Assembly (NCBI GenBank): GCA_964614535.1
Contig: CAZTOZ010000022.1
Coordinates: forward strand, 1-64,000
Source: JALSHZ01 sp964614535
GTDB taxonomy: Bacteria > Pseudomonadota > Gammaproteobacteria > UWMA-0217
Length of the DNA: 64,000 nt
Direction: 5' to 3'
In this document: positions 46,059 to 55,768 of the stretch, piece by piece
Position numbering within the stretch: position 1 is the first letter of the stretch
Layout: the number at the start of each line of letters is the position of its first letter
The notes under the pieces: generated by a model
Database searches by the model: none
Seen by the model: only the letters and a program-made list of their open reading frames with translations
What the model was told of the DNA's origin: nothing
Program-made: the position numbers and the translations under genes

Positions 46059-47706
46059 GCCTCGGCACCGCTTCCAGCAGTTTCCTCGTATACGGATGAT
46101 TCGGCTGGTTGCAGACCTGTGCGGTGTCGCCGGCTTCGACGATCTGGCCGTCTTTCATGACGACGGTACGATCGGCGAGGTATTCGACGACACCGAAGTC
46201 GTGGGTGATGAACAGTAGCGCGAGGTTACGCTCGTTGCGCAGTTGCAGCAGCATTTCGAGCACTTCGGCCTGTACCGATACGTCGAGCCCGGAAGTGACT
46301 TCGTCGCAGACGATGAAGGCGGGGTTGGGCGCCAGGGCGCGGGCGATGCCGATGCGCTGACGCTGGCCACCGGAGAATTCGTGGGGATAGCGCCAGAGGT
46401 GGTCTTCCTTGAGGCGCACCTGGACCAGCAGCTTTGCGGCCAGTTCGAGGCGCTCCTCCTGGTTTTTGCCAATACCGTGGATCTTCATCGGCTCGGTGAG
46501 CGCGGTGGCGACGGTCAGACGCGGGTTGAGCGACGACATCGGATCCTGAAAGATGATCTGCATCGATTTCCGGTAGGGCTTGAAGGCCGAGCGCGAGAGG
46601 TTACTGATGACGCTGCCGGAGTAGCGCACCTCGCCGCCGGTGGTTTTTTCCAGCCGCAGGATGGCGCGGCCCAGCGTGGTCTTGCCGCAGCCCGATTCGC
46701 CGACGAGGGCAACGATCTCCCCCGCCTTGATGGTCAGATCGACACCATCGACGGCGCGGACGTGGTCGACCACGTGGCGGAACACCCCCTTGCGGATCGG
46801 AAAATGGACCTCGAGCCCCCGGCAGCTCACCAGCTCGCTGTTGGCCTGTACCAGCCGGTCGCGTTCCGGGCGTGGCAGGTTCTGCGGCAGCGCTTCCAGC
46901 AGGCTCTTGGTGTAGCTGTGCTGCGGGTCGCGCAATACCGCATCCACCTGCCCCGACTCCACCAGTTGGCCGTTGCGCATCACGCCCACCTTGTCGGCCA
47001 TCTGCGCAACGACGCCGAAATCGTGGGTGATGAAGAGGATGCTCATTCCGCGTGAGCGCTGCAGTTCCTTCATCAGCCGCAGAATCTCGGCCTGTACCGT
47101 TACGTCCAGCGCGGTGGTCGGCTCGTCGGCGATCAGCAGATCGGGCTCGCAGGCCATCGCCATCGCAATCATCACCCGCTGGCGCTGGCCGCCGGAGAGA
47201 CGGTGCGGATAGTCGTCCAGCCGTTTGTCGGCCTCTTTGATCTGCACCTGCTGCAACGCGATCAGCGCGCGCTCGCGCGCCTGGGCATAACTCATGTTGG
47301 GGTTATGCAGCAGCAGCGCCTCGACGATCTGCTCGCCAATGGTGAACACCGGATTGAGCGAGGTCATCGGGTCCTGAAAGATCATGGCGATACGGGCACC
47401 GCGGATGCGCCGCAGCCGCTGCTCCGGGAGCGTCAGCATGTCCACCAGATGGTGCTTGCCGAGCTGGTCCCGGTAGTCGAAGAAGACCTGCCCGGCCGGA
47501 TGGCTGCACAATCCCGGCGGCAACAGCTGGATGATCGACAATGCGGTGATCGACTTGCCGCTGCCCGACTCGCCGACGAGGCAGTAGGTCTCCCCTTTTT
47601 CGATGGTGAAGCTGACGTCATCGACGGCATCGACGGTCTTGCCAGCGGTGTGGATCTGCGTCTTCAACCCCTCGACGCGCAGCAACGGGCGACCGGTGTT
47701 GATCAT
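46048..47706 (-). CDS. yejF: YejF-type dual ATPase of a peptide ABC transporter
   Basis: The 552-residue protein carries two fused Opp-type ATPase domains. The first has Walker A VGESGSGKS (about 40-48) and LSGGQRQRVMIAMA; the second has VGESGCGKT and FSGGQRQRIGIARAL. Each has the oligopeptide-family C-terminal extension (HPYTRKLLEAVP at the end). The two-domain form is typical of YejF. It powers uptake by YejB and YejE; in E. coli this system imports microcin C and peptides. ATG 47706 overlaps the yejE stop. Its last codons run into a dispersed repeat. Confidence 0.93.
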   Translation of the reverse strand: MINTGRPLLRVEGLKTQIHTAGKTVDAVDDVSFTIEKGETYCLVGESGSGKSITALSIIQLLPPGLCSHPAGQVFFDYRDQLGKHHLVDMLTLPEQRLRRIRGARIAMIFQDPMTSLNPVFTIGEQIVEALLLHNPNMSYAQARERALIALQQVQIKEADKRLDDYPHRLSGGQRQRVMIAMAMACEPDLLIADEPTTALDVTVQAEILRLMKELQRSRGMSILFITHDFGVVAQMADKVGVMRNGQLVESGQVDAVLRDPQHSYTKSLLEALPQNLPRPERDRLVQANSELVSCRGLEVHFPIRKGVFRHVVDHVRAVDGVDLTIKAGEIVALVGESGCGKTTLGRAILRLEKTTGGEVRYSGSVISNLSRSAFKPYRKSMQIIFQDPMSSLNPRLTVATALTEPMKIHGIGKNQEERLELAAKLLVQVRLKEDHLWRYPHEFSGGQRQRIGIARALAPNPAFIVCDEVTSGLDVSVQAEVLEMLLQLRNERNLALLFITHDFGVVEYLADRTVVMKDGQIVEAGDTAQVCNQPNHPYTRKLLEAVPRLVL

Positions 47707-48890
47707 GCGGCCCGGCTCCCGCCCAGCTTGGGATCGATGGCGTCGCGCAGCGCATCGCCGATCAGATTGTAGGCAAATACGGTGAGAAAAATCGCACCAC
47801 CGGGGAAAATGGCCATCCACCAGTTGAAGGCCGACGAGCGCACCGCCTGGTTGAGCATCTGCCCCCACGACGGGGAGTCCACCAGACCGAGGCCGAGAAA
47901 GCTCAGCGTCGCCTCGGCCAATATCGCCGAAGCGAAGCCGAAACTGGCCGCCACCAGCACCGGCGCGATGCCGTTCGGCAACATGTGGCGAAACAGGATC
48001 GACGGCGTGCTCGCACCGGCGGCAATGGCCGCCTGGACGAAGTCCTGCTGCCGCAGCTTGAGAAATTCGGCACGCAAATAGCGGGCGTAGCCGGTCCAGC
48101 CGGTCAACCCGATGATGATCATCATGATGTAGAGATTGCGCCCGAAGAAGGCGACGAAAGTGAGCAGCAGAAACAGCGTCGGAATCGCCTCGAAGATCTC
48201 CACCAGACGCATGCCGACGATATCGACGATGCCGGAGAAATAGCCCATCAGCCCCCCGATGATGACGCCGATCACCATGGCGATGCCAGTGGCCACCAGT
48301 CCGATCCCGAGGGCGATGCGCGAGGCGTGGATCATCCGCGACAGCACGTCGGCGCCGTTCTCCTCGGTGCCCATCCAGTGGGCACGACTGGGTGGCTGGA
48401 AACCGGTGTCTCCCTGATCGCGCAGATAGTCGCGCGGTGAATAGGGCACTGGCGGAAAAACCTGCCAGTCGTATGCACCCCGGGCCACCTGCTCACGGTG
48501 ATGTTCGTGAACCACCAGCGTCGGTGGCTGAAACCAGCGCGGCGCCAACGATGCCGAGGCGAGCGCCGCCAGCAGCACGACGACGATGCGCTTGCCCCAG
48601 CCGATGGGAAGCAACATCGTCAGCAGCAGCGTCACGAAGGCCACCATCCAGGTGACGTCGGCGGCACCGAGCGCCTCCACCACCGGGCTGGAGACGACAC
48701 CATCGACGCTGACCAGCAACGGGCGGCTGTTGGCCAGAAACGGCGCGAACACCGCCACGAAGGCGACGATACCGATCCACAGCAGTCCCAGGCGCGCGCC
48801 CCACTGCCGAAAGGTGGTGCGCAGGATGCGCGCGGCATAACGCTTGTGGCGCAGCGCGCGCCGACCGGCCTTGCGTTCGAGGTCAGTCAT
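47703..48890 (-). CDS. yejE: YejE-type peptide ABC permease, enlarged
   Basis: The permease has the N-terminal cytoplasmic start RRALRHKRYAARILRTTFRQW, a first membrane helix, and the BPD-type C-terminal domain with MGTEENGADVLSRMIHASR, the EAA-like loop QAAIAAGASTPSILFRHMLPN, and DALRDAIDPKL at the end. At 395 residues it is longer than E. coli YejE (341). The extra part (about 70-115) adds two hydrophobic segments after the first periplasmic strand, where YejE normally has a loop. Its start overlaps the end of yejB by eight bases. Confidence 0.9.
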   Translation of the reverse strand: MTDLERKAGRRALRHKRYAARILRTTFRQWGARLGLLWIGIVAFVAVFAPFLANSRPLLVSVDGVVSSPVVEALGAADVTWMVAFVTLLLTMLLPIGWGKRIVVVLLAALASASLAPRWFQPPTLVVHEHHREQVARGAYDWQVFPPVPYSPRDYLRDQGDTGFQPPSRAHWMGTEENGADVLSRMIHASRIALGIGLVATGIAMVIGVIIGGLMGYFSGIVDIVGMRLVEIFEAIPTLFLLLTFVAFFGRNLYIMMIIIGLTGWTGYARYLRAEFLKLRQQDFVQAAIAAGASTPSILFRHMLPNGIAPVLVAASFGFASAILAEATLSFLGLGLVDSPSWGQMLNQAVRSSAFNWWMAIFPGGAIFLTVFAYNLIGDALRDAIDPKLGGSRAA

Positions 48891-50265
48891 AACTCACCCT
48901 CGGGTCGGCAATGGCATAGAGAATATCGGCCAGCAGATAACCCACCAGCGTGAGAAAGCCACCGATCAACGCGATCGAGAGCACCAGCTCACGGTCGCGG
49001 CCGGTGACCGCCTCCACCGCCAGCTTGCCCATGCCGTCGATGGAGAAGATCGACTCGACGATGATCGAGCCACCGAGCAGTCCCGGTAGCAGACCGGCCG
49101 AGACGGTGATCAGCGGCAGCAGGCTGTTGCGAAAGACGTGTTTCCATAGCACCTCCTGCTCCGGCACACCTTTGGCCCGCGCGGTGCGGGCGAAATCGGA
49201 CTGGAGATTTTCCAGCACGGCCGAACGCGTCAGCCGGGCAAGAAAGGCAAAACCGCCGTAGGAGAGGCAGATCACCGGCAGAATCAGGTGCCAGAGGCGG
49301 TCGAGCAGAAAGCCGCGCACGAAATCCCCCTCCATCCAGACGGCCCCGGCGGCACCACCGACCACCAGTCCGAGCAGGCCGAGACCACCGATGCGAAAGG
49401 CGCGATAGTCGGTGCGGGCCAGACCGAGCAACGGCAGCCCGATCGCCACGCCGGCAACCAGATAGACCCAGGCCGCGCCACCGCCCGGCAATGCGCTCAC
49501 CATCCAGACGGTGAGCGCGACGGCGGCGAGCACGGCAGCCAGCGTGCGCACCGTCTTCGACGGCCAGCGCCCGACCAGCGTCGCCAACCACAGCCCGCCC
49601 AGCGCAGCGCCGAAGAAACGCAAGACATCCCCAAAGCTGGACCAGTGCGGCAGGAATGGCATGTCCAGCGCCTGCCGGTCGGAGAGCCCGCTGGTGGGGA
49701 ACCAGTGCCAGTACTGGTCATTGGCGAAGAAACCGATCAGCAGCACGCCGACCAGCATCGTCGGCACCGACCACAGCGCCAGCATGACGACGCTGGAGGT
49801 GACATCGAAACTGCCCCCCCGGTCCCGCGCCGCCTGCACGCCAACGACGATGGCGACGAGGTAGATGACAGGAATGGTCAGCACGTTGAGCAGCAGCGTG
49901 ATCGGCAACCGTTCGGCCAGCAGATCGGTCACCTTGCGGCCATAGCGGAAGCTGTCCCCCAGATCGGCACCCTTGGTGAACGAAAAATCACCAAAGCTGC
50001 CATCCTCCCGCAGCTCGAAGCCAATGGGCGAGACATTGTTGAGCCAGCGCAGATACTGCATCGGCGCTGGCTGGTCGAGCCCGTAGCGACGGTTGTAGTA
50101 TTCCTGCAGCGCCGCCTTCTCCTGGGGATTGAGGCCGAAGTCGTCGATCAGCGCTTGCGACGAGATGCCGCCCGGTGCAGCCGCCATGGTGATGAACACC
50201 ACCAGCGAAATGCCGAGCAACGTCGGTATCATCAGCAACAGCCGGCGCAGGATGTAACTGAGCAT
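48883..50265 (-). CDS. yejB: YejB-type peptide ABC permease, enlarged
   Basis: The permease opens YILRRLLLMIPTLLGISLVVF with the first helix, then a periplasmic part RYGLDQPAPMQYLRWL, and contains the coupling loop RAKGVPEQEVLWKHVFRN near the end. At 460 residues it is about 95 longer than E. coli YejB (364). The extra part (about 215-320) holds about three or four hydrophobic segments between the third helix region and the last domain. It starts three bases after yejA and overlaps yejE. With YejE and YejF it forms the inner-membrane pore of a peptide importer. Confidence 0.9.
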   Translation of the reverse strand: MLSYILRRLLLMIPTLLGISLVVFITMAAAPGGISSQALIDDFGLNPQEKAALQEYYNRRYGLDQPAPMQYLRWLNNVSPIGFELREDGSFGDFSFTKGADLGDSFRYGRKVTDLLAERLPITLLLNVLTIPVIYLVAIVVGVQAARDRGGSFDVTSSVVMLALWSVPTMLVGVLLIGFFANDQYWHWFPTSGLSDRQALDMPFLPHWSSFGDVLRFFGAALGGLWLATLVGRWPSKTVRTLAAVLAAVALTVWMVSALPGGGAAWVYLVAGVAIGLPLLGLARTDYRAFRIGGLGLLGLVVGGAAGAVWMEGDFVRGFLLDRLWHLILPVICLSYGGFAFLARLTRSAVLENLQSDFARTARAKGVPEQEVLWKHVFRNSLLPLITVSAGLLPGLLGGSIIVESIFSIDGMGKLAVEAVTGRDRELVLSIALIGGFLTLVGYLLADILYAIADPRVSYD

Positions 50266-50268
50266 CGC

Positions 50269-52143
50269 CTATTCGTACTTTTGCAGTGGTGCCGGCACGT
50301 ACCAGCCGATCGGGGTTTCCGACGCGTTCAGCCCCAGCGGGGTCACCTGGACGTTGTGCATCCGCTTGTCCACCAATACCAGCGCCTTGCTGCGGGTGAG
50401 GAAGGTGTAGGGCTGATCCTGGTAGATGATCCGCTCGGCCTGCCGCCACAATGGCATGCGCCTGGCTTCATCGACGGTGGCGCGGGCCTTTTCGATCAGC
50501 TCGTCGAGCTCGGGGTTGCTGTAGTGGACGAAGTTGTCACCGTTGTTCTTGATCTGGTCGCTATGGAAGATCTGGTAGAGATCACTCTCCAGGCTCGCCG
50601 ACCAGCCGAGGCTGATGGCCTCGAAGTCCTTCTTGTCGAGCAGGTCGAGCATCACCGACCACTCGGTGGGCTTGGGCACGAGCTGTACGCCGGCGCGGGC
50701 GTATGAGTCCTTCAGGAACAGCGCCAACGCGGTGTAGTCCTCGCTGCCCTGGGGATAGACCAGCTCGAAGCGGAACGGCTGGCCGGCGGCATCCTCCAGC
50801 ACGCCATCGCCGTCGCGGTCCTCGTAGCCGGCCTCCTTCAGCAGCGCCCGGGCCTTTTCGACATCGAAGGCGCGCGGCTGGAGGTCGGGCGCATGCTGCT
50901 TGCCCTGCGGGTTGAACGGCCCCACCGCCACCTCGCCGTAACCGAGCATGATCTCATCGACGATGCGCTGCCGGTCGGTGAGGTAGGTCATCGCCACCCG
51001 TACGCGGCGGTCGGCGAAGCGGGTCGGCTTGCCCTTGCGCATCTGGTTCCAGCCGATGTAACGGTAGCCCGCCGTCGGCGCAAGATATTCGAAATTCCGG
51101 CTGCGGGACATCAACTGTTCATCGTCGAGCAGCTTGTTCTTGTACTCCCGCGGCTTGGCGCCGTAGGTGTCGATCTCGCCATTGCGGTAGGCGGTCAGCC
51201 GCGCGGTCTCGTTCTCGATCACCTTCCAGATCATCCGGTCGAACGAGGGCTGGACCGGGGCCCAGTATCGGGGATTGCGCTCCAGCTCGATCAGCCCCGA
51301 ATCCGGCGTCCACCCTTTTGGATCGGCGAGGCGGTAGGGGCCGGAGCCGAACAGCAACCCCTTGGACTGATTGAAGCGCTCCGGCTCTTGCAGATAGGGC
51401 GCATAGAAATGCTTGGCCATGATCGCCATGCCGCCAGCCAGCGTCAGGCTGTTGTAGTACGGCTCCTTGAAGCGGAAGACCACCTCATGTGGTCCGCGCG
51501 CCTCGACCGAGGCGAGCTTCTCGTAGTAGGCACGTTCACGCGGCGCCTTGATCTTCGGGTTCATGATGAACTCGTAGGAGAAGACCACATCCTCGGCGGT
51601 CACCGGCCGGCCATCGGAGAAAGCCGCCTCGGGCCGCAGCCGGAAGGTGATCGTCAAGCCATCATCACTGACCGTCCAGCTCTCGGCCAGACGCCCCTCC
51701 CATTCGAGGGTCTCCGGGTCGCGGTCGAGCAGCGATTCGAGCACATAGCCCTGCACCATCGAGGCGTAGACGTCGGAGGAAACCAGCGGCGTGATCGTCT
51801 TGATCGACTGCCCGAAAGCGCGTACCAACCAATCCCCCTCGGCGTAGTCGGGCCGTTGCGTCACCGCCCAGGCACGACGAAACGCGGGCGGAATCTCGCT
51901 GCCGGGCGCCGACGGGTCGGCATCGTCATCGGCTTGCGATACGGCAAGCCGGCTGCGACGCAACTCCGCGTAGGCTTGGCGCAACCGCCGGATGTCCTCG
52001 GCCTGCTCGGTGATGGCGGCTTCGACCCGGGTGAGCTTCTGCCACTGGCGGTCGATCATATACATGGTGGTGACCAGCACGAGCAGCAGCACGAACAGCG
52101 CCAGAAAGAGGTAGAAATCCTTTGCGGTGAAGCGATTTTCCAT
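50269..52143 (-). CDS. yejA: YejA-like peptide-binding protein, membrane-anchored
   Basis: The 624-residue protein is a cluster-C substrate-binding protein: FGQSIKTITPLVSSDVYASMVQGYVLESLLDRDPET, FRLRPEAAFSDGRPVTAEDVVFSYE and DLYQIFHSDQIKNNGDNFVHYSNPELDELIEKAR are typical. Instead of a cleavable signal it has an N-terminal helix (about 10-29) followed by a coiled coil (about 33-65), so it should stay fixed to the inner membrane. ATG 52143 is used; the frame extends to 52185. It is the first gene of yejABEF and diverges from fabI. It feeds peptides to YejB and YejE. Confidence 0.9.
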   Translation of the reverse strand: MENRFTAKDFYLFLALFVLLLVLVTTMYMIDRQWQKLTRVEAAITEQAEDIRRLRQAYAELRRSRLAVSQADDDADPSAPGSEIPPAFRRAWAVTQRPDYAEGDWLVRAFGQSIKTITPLVSSDVYASMVQGYVLESLLDRDPETLEWEGRLAESWTVSDDGLTITFRLRPEAAFSDGRPVTAEDVVFSYEFIMNPKIKAPRERAYYEKLASVEARGPHEVVFRFKEPYYNSLTLAGGMAIMAKHFYAPYLQEPERFNQSKGLLFGSGPYRLADPKGWTPDSGLIELERNPRYWAPVQPSFDRMIWKVIENETARLTAYRNGEIDTYGAKPREYKNKLLDDEQLMSRSRNFEYLAPTAGYRYIGWNQMRKGKPTRFADRRVRVAMTYLTDRQRIVDEIMLGYGEVAVGPFNPQGKQHAPDLQPRAFDVEKARALLKEAGYEDRDGDGVLEDAAGQPFRFELVYPQGSEDYTALALFLKDSYARAGVQLVPKPTEWSVMLDLLDKKDFEAISLGWSASLESDLYQIFHSDQIKNNGDNFVHYSNPELDELIEKARATVDEARRMPLWRQAERIIYQDQPYTFLTRSKALVLVDKRMHNVQVTPLGLNASETPIGWYVPAPLQKYE

Positions 52144-52335
52144 AGAGACCCGGCTGTGGTCGGAACGGTCCGGCGATGTTATCACCTGCCCTGCGGCGCG
52201 TCACATGACGACGGCGCAATCCACCATCGGCACCGCTGCCCCATGCGGGCCAGCCACAGCATCGATGGATGCCAAGCCGAAGGCAGGGGTGTACACTCGA
52301 AGCCGTACCTCAGCTTCAGTCAGTGGAGACGGGCC

Positions 52336-53136
52336 ATGGGTTTTCTGCAGGGCAAGAAGGCACTGATCGTCGGCGTGGCCAGCCACCGCTCGATCGCCTA
52401 CGGCATCGCCAGGGCCATGCACCGTGAAGGCGCCGAGCTCGCCTTCACCTATCAGAACCACAAGCTGGGAGACCGGATCGAGAAACTGGCGGGGGAATTC
52501 GACTCCGACATCACCATCCCCTGCAATGTCGAGAGCGACGACGACATCGAAGGCGTCTTCGAGCATCTGGACGACTTCTGGGACCATCTGGACATCCTCG
52601 TCCACTCCGTCGCCTTCGCCCCGAAGGAGCTGCTGGAAGGGGACTTTCTCGACAACGTCACCCGCGAGGGCTTCCGCATCGCTCATGACATCAGCTCCTA
52701 CAGCCTGGCGGCCTTCGCCAAGGCAGCCCGGCAGATGATGCAGCATCGCAACGCGGCCATCCTCACCCTCACCTACCTGGGCGCCGAACGGGCGATGCCG
52801 AGCTACAACGTCATGGGGCTCGCCAAGGCGAGCCTGGAAGCCAACGTCCGCTATCTCGGTTACACCCTCGGCGGCGAGGGCATCCGCGTCAACGCCATCT
52901 CCGCCGGCCCGATCCGGACCCTGGCCGCATCGGGTATCGGCGGTTTCCGCAAGCTCCAGGACCAGGTGGCCCAGCATGCACCGCTGCGCCGCAACGTCAC
53001 CATCGACGAGGTGGGCAATGTCGGCGCCTTCCTCTGCTCCGAGCTGGCCAGCGGCATCACCAGCGAGATCATCTACGTGGACGGTGGCTATCACACGGTG
53101 GCGACCGGGGGTTGCCCCGACACGACCACCGACTGA
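52336..53136 (+). CDS. fabI: Enoyl-[acyl-carrier-protein] reductase (FabI)
   Basis: FabI reduces the enoyl-ACP double bond with NADH, the last step of each fatty-acid elongation round. The 266-residue SDR protein has the FabI-type cofactor site GVASHRSIAYGIARA (about 14-28), HSVAFAPKE, and the catalytic Tyr and Lys in SYNVMGLAKASLEAN, with SAGPIRTLAASGIGGF after. The end, ITSEIIYVDGGYH, is also typical. ATG 52336 fits. It shares the upstream region 52144-52335 with yejA. Confidence 0.96.
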   Translation: MGFLQGKKALIVGVASHRSIAYGIARAMHREGAELAFTYQNHKLGDRIEKLAGEFDSDITIPCNVESDDDIEGVFEHLDDFWDHLDILVHSVAFAPKELLEGDFLDNVTREGFRIAHDISSYSLAAFAKAARQMMQHRNAAILTLTYLGAERAMPSYNVMGLAKASLEANVRYLGYTLGGEGIRVNAISAGPIRTLAASGIGGFRKLQDQVAQHAPLRRNVTIDEVGNVGAFLCSELASGITSEIIYVDGGYHTVATGGCPDTTTD

Positions 53137-53312
53137 ATGGCGACGACGAAGAGTCGGCACGTGGCGCGCCTCGCCGTCCGCGATTCCGAGTCCTCCAACG
53201 GGGCCAACGACCGCGGATGGCGGGAAGATATCCGGCCGGCCTTGACCTTTGGCATTTCCCTTTTCTCCTCGGGCGCTATGATGGCGTCATTGAGAACCAT
53301 GGGAGAACGACG

Positions 53313-53552
53313 ATGTTTGGAGAAAAACACGATCTGGTGCACGAACTGCCTGAATACAAGGAGGAGATTCACCGGCTGAAAACCACCGACCGCCATTTCG
53401 CCCGTCTGTTCGACGAGTACCACGAAGTGGATCATGAAATTCATCGTATCGAGGAAGGCATCGAAACACCGGACGACGCCTATCTGGAAAGCCGCAAGAA
53501 GCTGCGGCTGCACCTGAAAGACCAATTGGTGGCGATGCTGACCTCGAAATAG
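53313..53552 (+). CDS. DUF465 (YdcH-like) small protein
   Basis: The 79-residue protein is highly charged and helical: MFGEKHDLVHELPEYKEEIH, then HFARLFDEYHEVDHEIHRIEEG and ARKLLRLHLKDQL-like SRKKLRLHLKDQLV. This is the DUF465 family, short coiled proteins found in many proteobacteria. The function is unknown. GGGAGAACG precedes the ATG. It stands alone and ends before a long perfect hairpin. Confidence 0.92.
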   Translation: MFGEKHDLVHELPEYKEEIHRLKTTDRHFARLFDEYHEVDHEIHRIEEGIETPDDAYLESRKKLRLHLKDQLVAMLTSK

Positions 53553-53556
53553 CCTC

Positions 53557-53610
53557 CCCCCAACGACAAAGCCCCGGCATCTCCCGATGCCGGGGCTTTG
53601 TCGTTGGGGG
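53557..53610. terminator. Long bidirectional terminator
   Basis: Arms of 24 bases (53557-53580, 53587-53610) pair perfectly around a 6-base loop. It sits between the converging DUF465 and ppiD genes and can serve both. Confidence 0.8.
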
Positions 53611-53673
53611 CTGCTGAAGCGAAAATCCGTCCTGTCCCGGGCCAGACCGACGCTCGCAACGGCCGTTTTCGCG

Positions 53674-55581
53674 CTATTGCAACTGCTCCGAGAAGACCTC
53701 GATATCCTGCCGCGACTCGATGGCCTTGTAGAGCCCCTGATAGTACCTGTCGTTGTATTCGGCCAGCAGGCGATCGAGTTCAGGATTTTTCCGCAACTGT
53801 TCGTCGGTGACTTTCGGCACGACGACACGCTTCAGCACGACGAGGGCGAAATTACCATCCGGCAACGCCACCCCCTCGTAGGCGGGCTTTCCTTCCACCG
53901 GCGCCGTCATCGTGAACACGCGCTGCATCAGCGCCAGCGGCAGGTCGGTGGTCTGCCGCGACACCTCCGCCGACTTCACCTCGGCCCCCACTTCGGCCGC
54001 CACCGTTTGCAGCGGCGTACCGTTCTTCAGCTTCTGCACCATCGCCCTGCCCGTTTCCCGGGCCTTGGCGGCCAGCTTCTTCGCCCGTAGCAGTTCGGCA
54101 ATATCGGCGCGGACCGCCTCGAGCGGGCGCGGTGCCGCGGGCTCGTGCGCCTTGACGCGAATCACGACCACGGTACCGTCGTCCAATTCGATGGCTTCAC
54201 TGTTCTGCCCGTTGCCGAGCACGTCCTCGGAAAAAGCCATTCGCAGCACCTTGGGATCGGCGGCAATGCCTTCTCCCTTTTCACGGGTGACCCAATCGGT
54301 CTCCTGAATCTCCAGCCGCAGATCTTCCGCGGCCACATCGAGCGTCTCGGGATTCTCGTAGGTCAACGTCACGAGCTGGTCGGAGAGATCGGAAAAACGG
54401 CTGTCCACCGCCTGGCTGCGGATGTCGGCGACGATCTGCGCCTTCACCTCGTCATAGGGTTTCTGCTCTCCCCCCTCGACGGCATCGAGGCGGATGATCT
54501 CGTATCCCTGCGCGGTCTTGACCGGCCGGCTGATCTCACCCTCCTTCAAAGAGAAGAGCGCCTCCTCGAAAGCCTTCGGCATATCGCCTCTGGAGATGCT
54601 GCCGAGGCTGCCGCCGTTGTCACGAGAGAGTTTGTCATCGGAATATTTTTTTGCCGCCTCGGCAAAGTCGGCGCCCGAGGTCAGTTCCTGATAGATTTTT
54701 TCCGCCTTTTCGGCGGCCGCCTTTTTCTTCTCCGGATCGTCGCCGGCCCCGACCCGTAGAAGGATGTGGCTGGCCTTGCGTGTCTCGGGCGTTCGAAAAG
54801 ATGCCTTGTCCCGGGCATAGACGGCGCGCGCCTCGTCGTCGCTGACCTCGATGGCCTCGGCCATTTTTTCCCGATCCAGCGCCAGATATTCCAGTTTGAC
54901 CTTTTCGGGCGTCATGAAACGGGCTTTGTTCTGCTCGTAATAGGTCTCGATCTCTTCTTCGCCGACCGCCACATCACCACCGACCTTTTTTTTGTCGATG
55001 ATGGCATAGTCGACGACGCGCTTCTGCCCCTGCAACTCGAGGAAGCGGCGGCGATCCGCCTTGACCAGAAAACCGCTGGCATTCACCGTGTCGCGCAGCT
55101 GGTCGAGCTGCAGGTCGGCACGGACAAAGGCCTCGTAGGCCGGCTTGCTGATTCGCTGCGACGCCAGTAGCTGCTCGTAGCGCTGCTTGCTGAAACGCCC
55201 ATCGACCTGAAACTGGGGTGAGGACTTGATCGCTTCGGCAATGGCCAGGTCGCTGACGCGCCACCCGCCGTCCAGGGTCACCTGCCGCAACACTTCACGA
55301 CGAATCATGTTGCCCAGCACGCTCTGCTTCATCGCCTCGCCCTCGGCAAGCTCGGGCGGAATCTTGCCACCGAACATCTCCCGCAACTGCCGTTGCTGTT
55401 GCTGCAGCTCCCGCTGGAACTGTTGAACCGTGATCTCCGTGTCGTTGACGGTCGCCACATCGACCGCGCCCCCAACGCCAAGATACGACTGGATACCCCA
55501 GAACATGAAGGGGATGGCGATCAATCCGACGATGGCATAGGCCAGCCAGCCGGTGGCCTTGTCTCGAATACTCTGCAGCAT
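53674..55581 (-). CDS. ppiD: Periplasmic folding chaperone PpiD
   Basis: PpiD is an inner-membrane-anchored chaperone at the Sec exit. The 635-residue protein has a membrane helix (about 13-31), a SurA-like N-domain (to about 250: NDTEITVQQFQRELQQQQRQL), and one parvulin domain (about 265-360) starting KASHILLRVGAG and ending EALFSLKEGEISRPVKTAQGYEIIRL. A further helical domain follows. It comes after the hupB-tRNA block, its usual place in gammaproteobacteria, and ends near the bidirectional hairpin. Confidence 0.95.
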   Translation of the reverse strand: MLQSIRDKATGWLAYAIVGLIAIPFMFWGIQSYLGVGGAVDVATVNDTEITVQQFQRELQQQQRQLREMFGGKIPPELAEGEAMKQSVLGNMIRREVLRQVTLDGGWRVSDLAIAEAIKSSPQFQVDGRFSKQRYEQLLASQRISKPAYEAFVRADLQLDQLRDTVNASGFLVKADRRRFLELQGQKRVVDYAIIDKKKVGGDVAVGEEEIETYYEQNKARFMTPEKVKLEYLALDREKMAEAIEVSDDEARAVYARDKASFRTPETRKASHILLRVGAGDDPEKKKAAAEKAEKIYQELTSGADFAEAAKKYSDDKLSRDNGGSLGSISRGDMPKAFEEALFSLKEGEISRPVKTAQGYEIIRLDAVEGGEQKPYDEVKAQIVADIRSQAVDSRFSDLSDQLVTLTYENPETLDVAAEDLRLEIQETDWVTREKGEGIAADPKVLRMAFSEDVLGNGQNSEAIELDDGTVVVIRVKAHEPAAPRPLEAVRADIAELLRAKKLAAKARETGRAMVQKLKNGTPLQTVAAEVGAEVKSAEVSRQTTDLPLALMQRVFTMTAPVEGKPAYEGVALPDGNFALVVLKRVVVPKVTDEQLRKNPELDRLLAEYNDRYYQGLYKAIESRQDIEVFSEQLQ

Positions 55582-55640
55582 GGTTGTTGTACGACTGTTG
55601 TGCGGATCCGACAGTATAATTCAGCGCGCCGGAAAAGAAT

Positions 55641-55669
55641 AAAAAAAGGGCGTCTCGTGCAAGACGCCC
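55641..55669 (-). terminator. Intrinsic terminator after tRNA-Asp
   Basis: Arms GGGCGTCT (55648-55655) and AGACGCCC (55662-55669) with a 6-base loop. Read leftward, a T-run (55641-55647) follows. It ends the hupB-tRNA transcript before ppiD. Confidence 0.88.
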
Positions 55670-55680
55670 TTTTGGGATGA

Positions 55681-55757
55681 TGGCGGAGCGGACGGGACTC
55701 GAACCCGCGACCCCCGGCGTGACAGGCCGGTATTCTAACCAACTGAACTACCGCTCC
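55681..55757 (-). tRNA. tRNA-Asp (GTC)
   Basis: The 77-base gene folds as a full cloverleaf with acceptor GGAGCGG/CCGCTCC, anticodon GTC in the loop CTGTCAC, and an encoded CCA. It is also the substrate of GluQ when queuosine is present. Confidence 0.97.
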
Positions 55758-55768
55758 GGAAACTTGTA

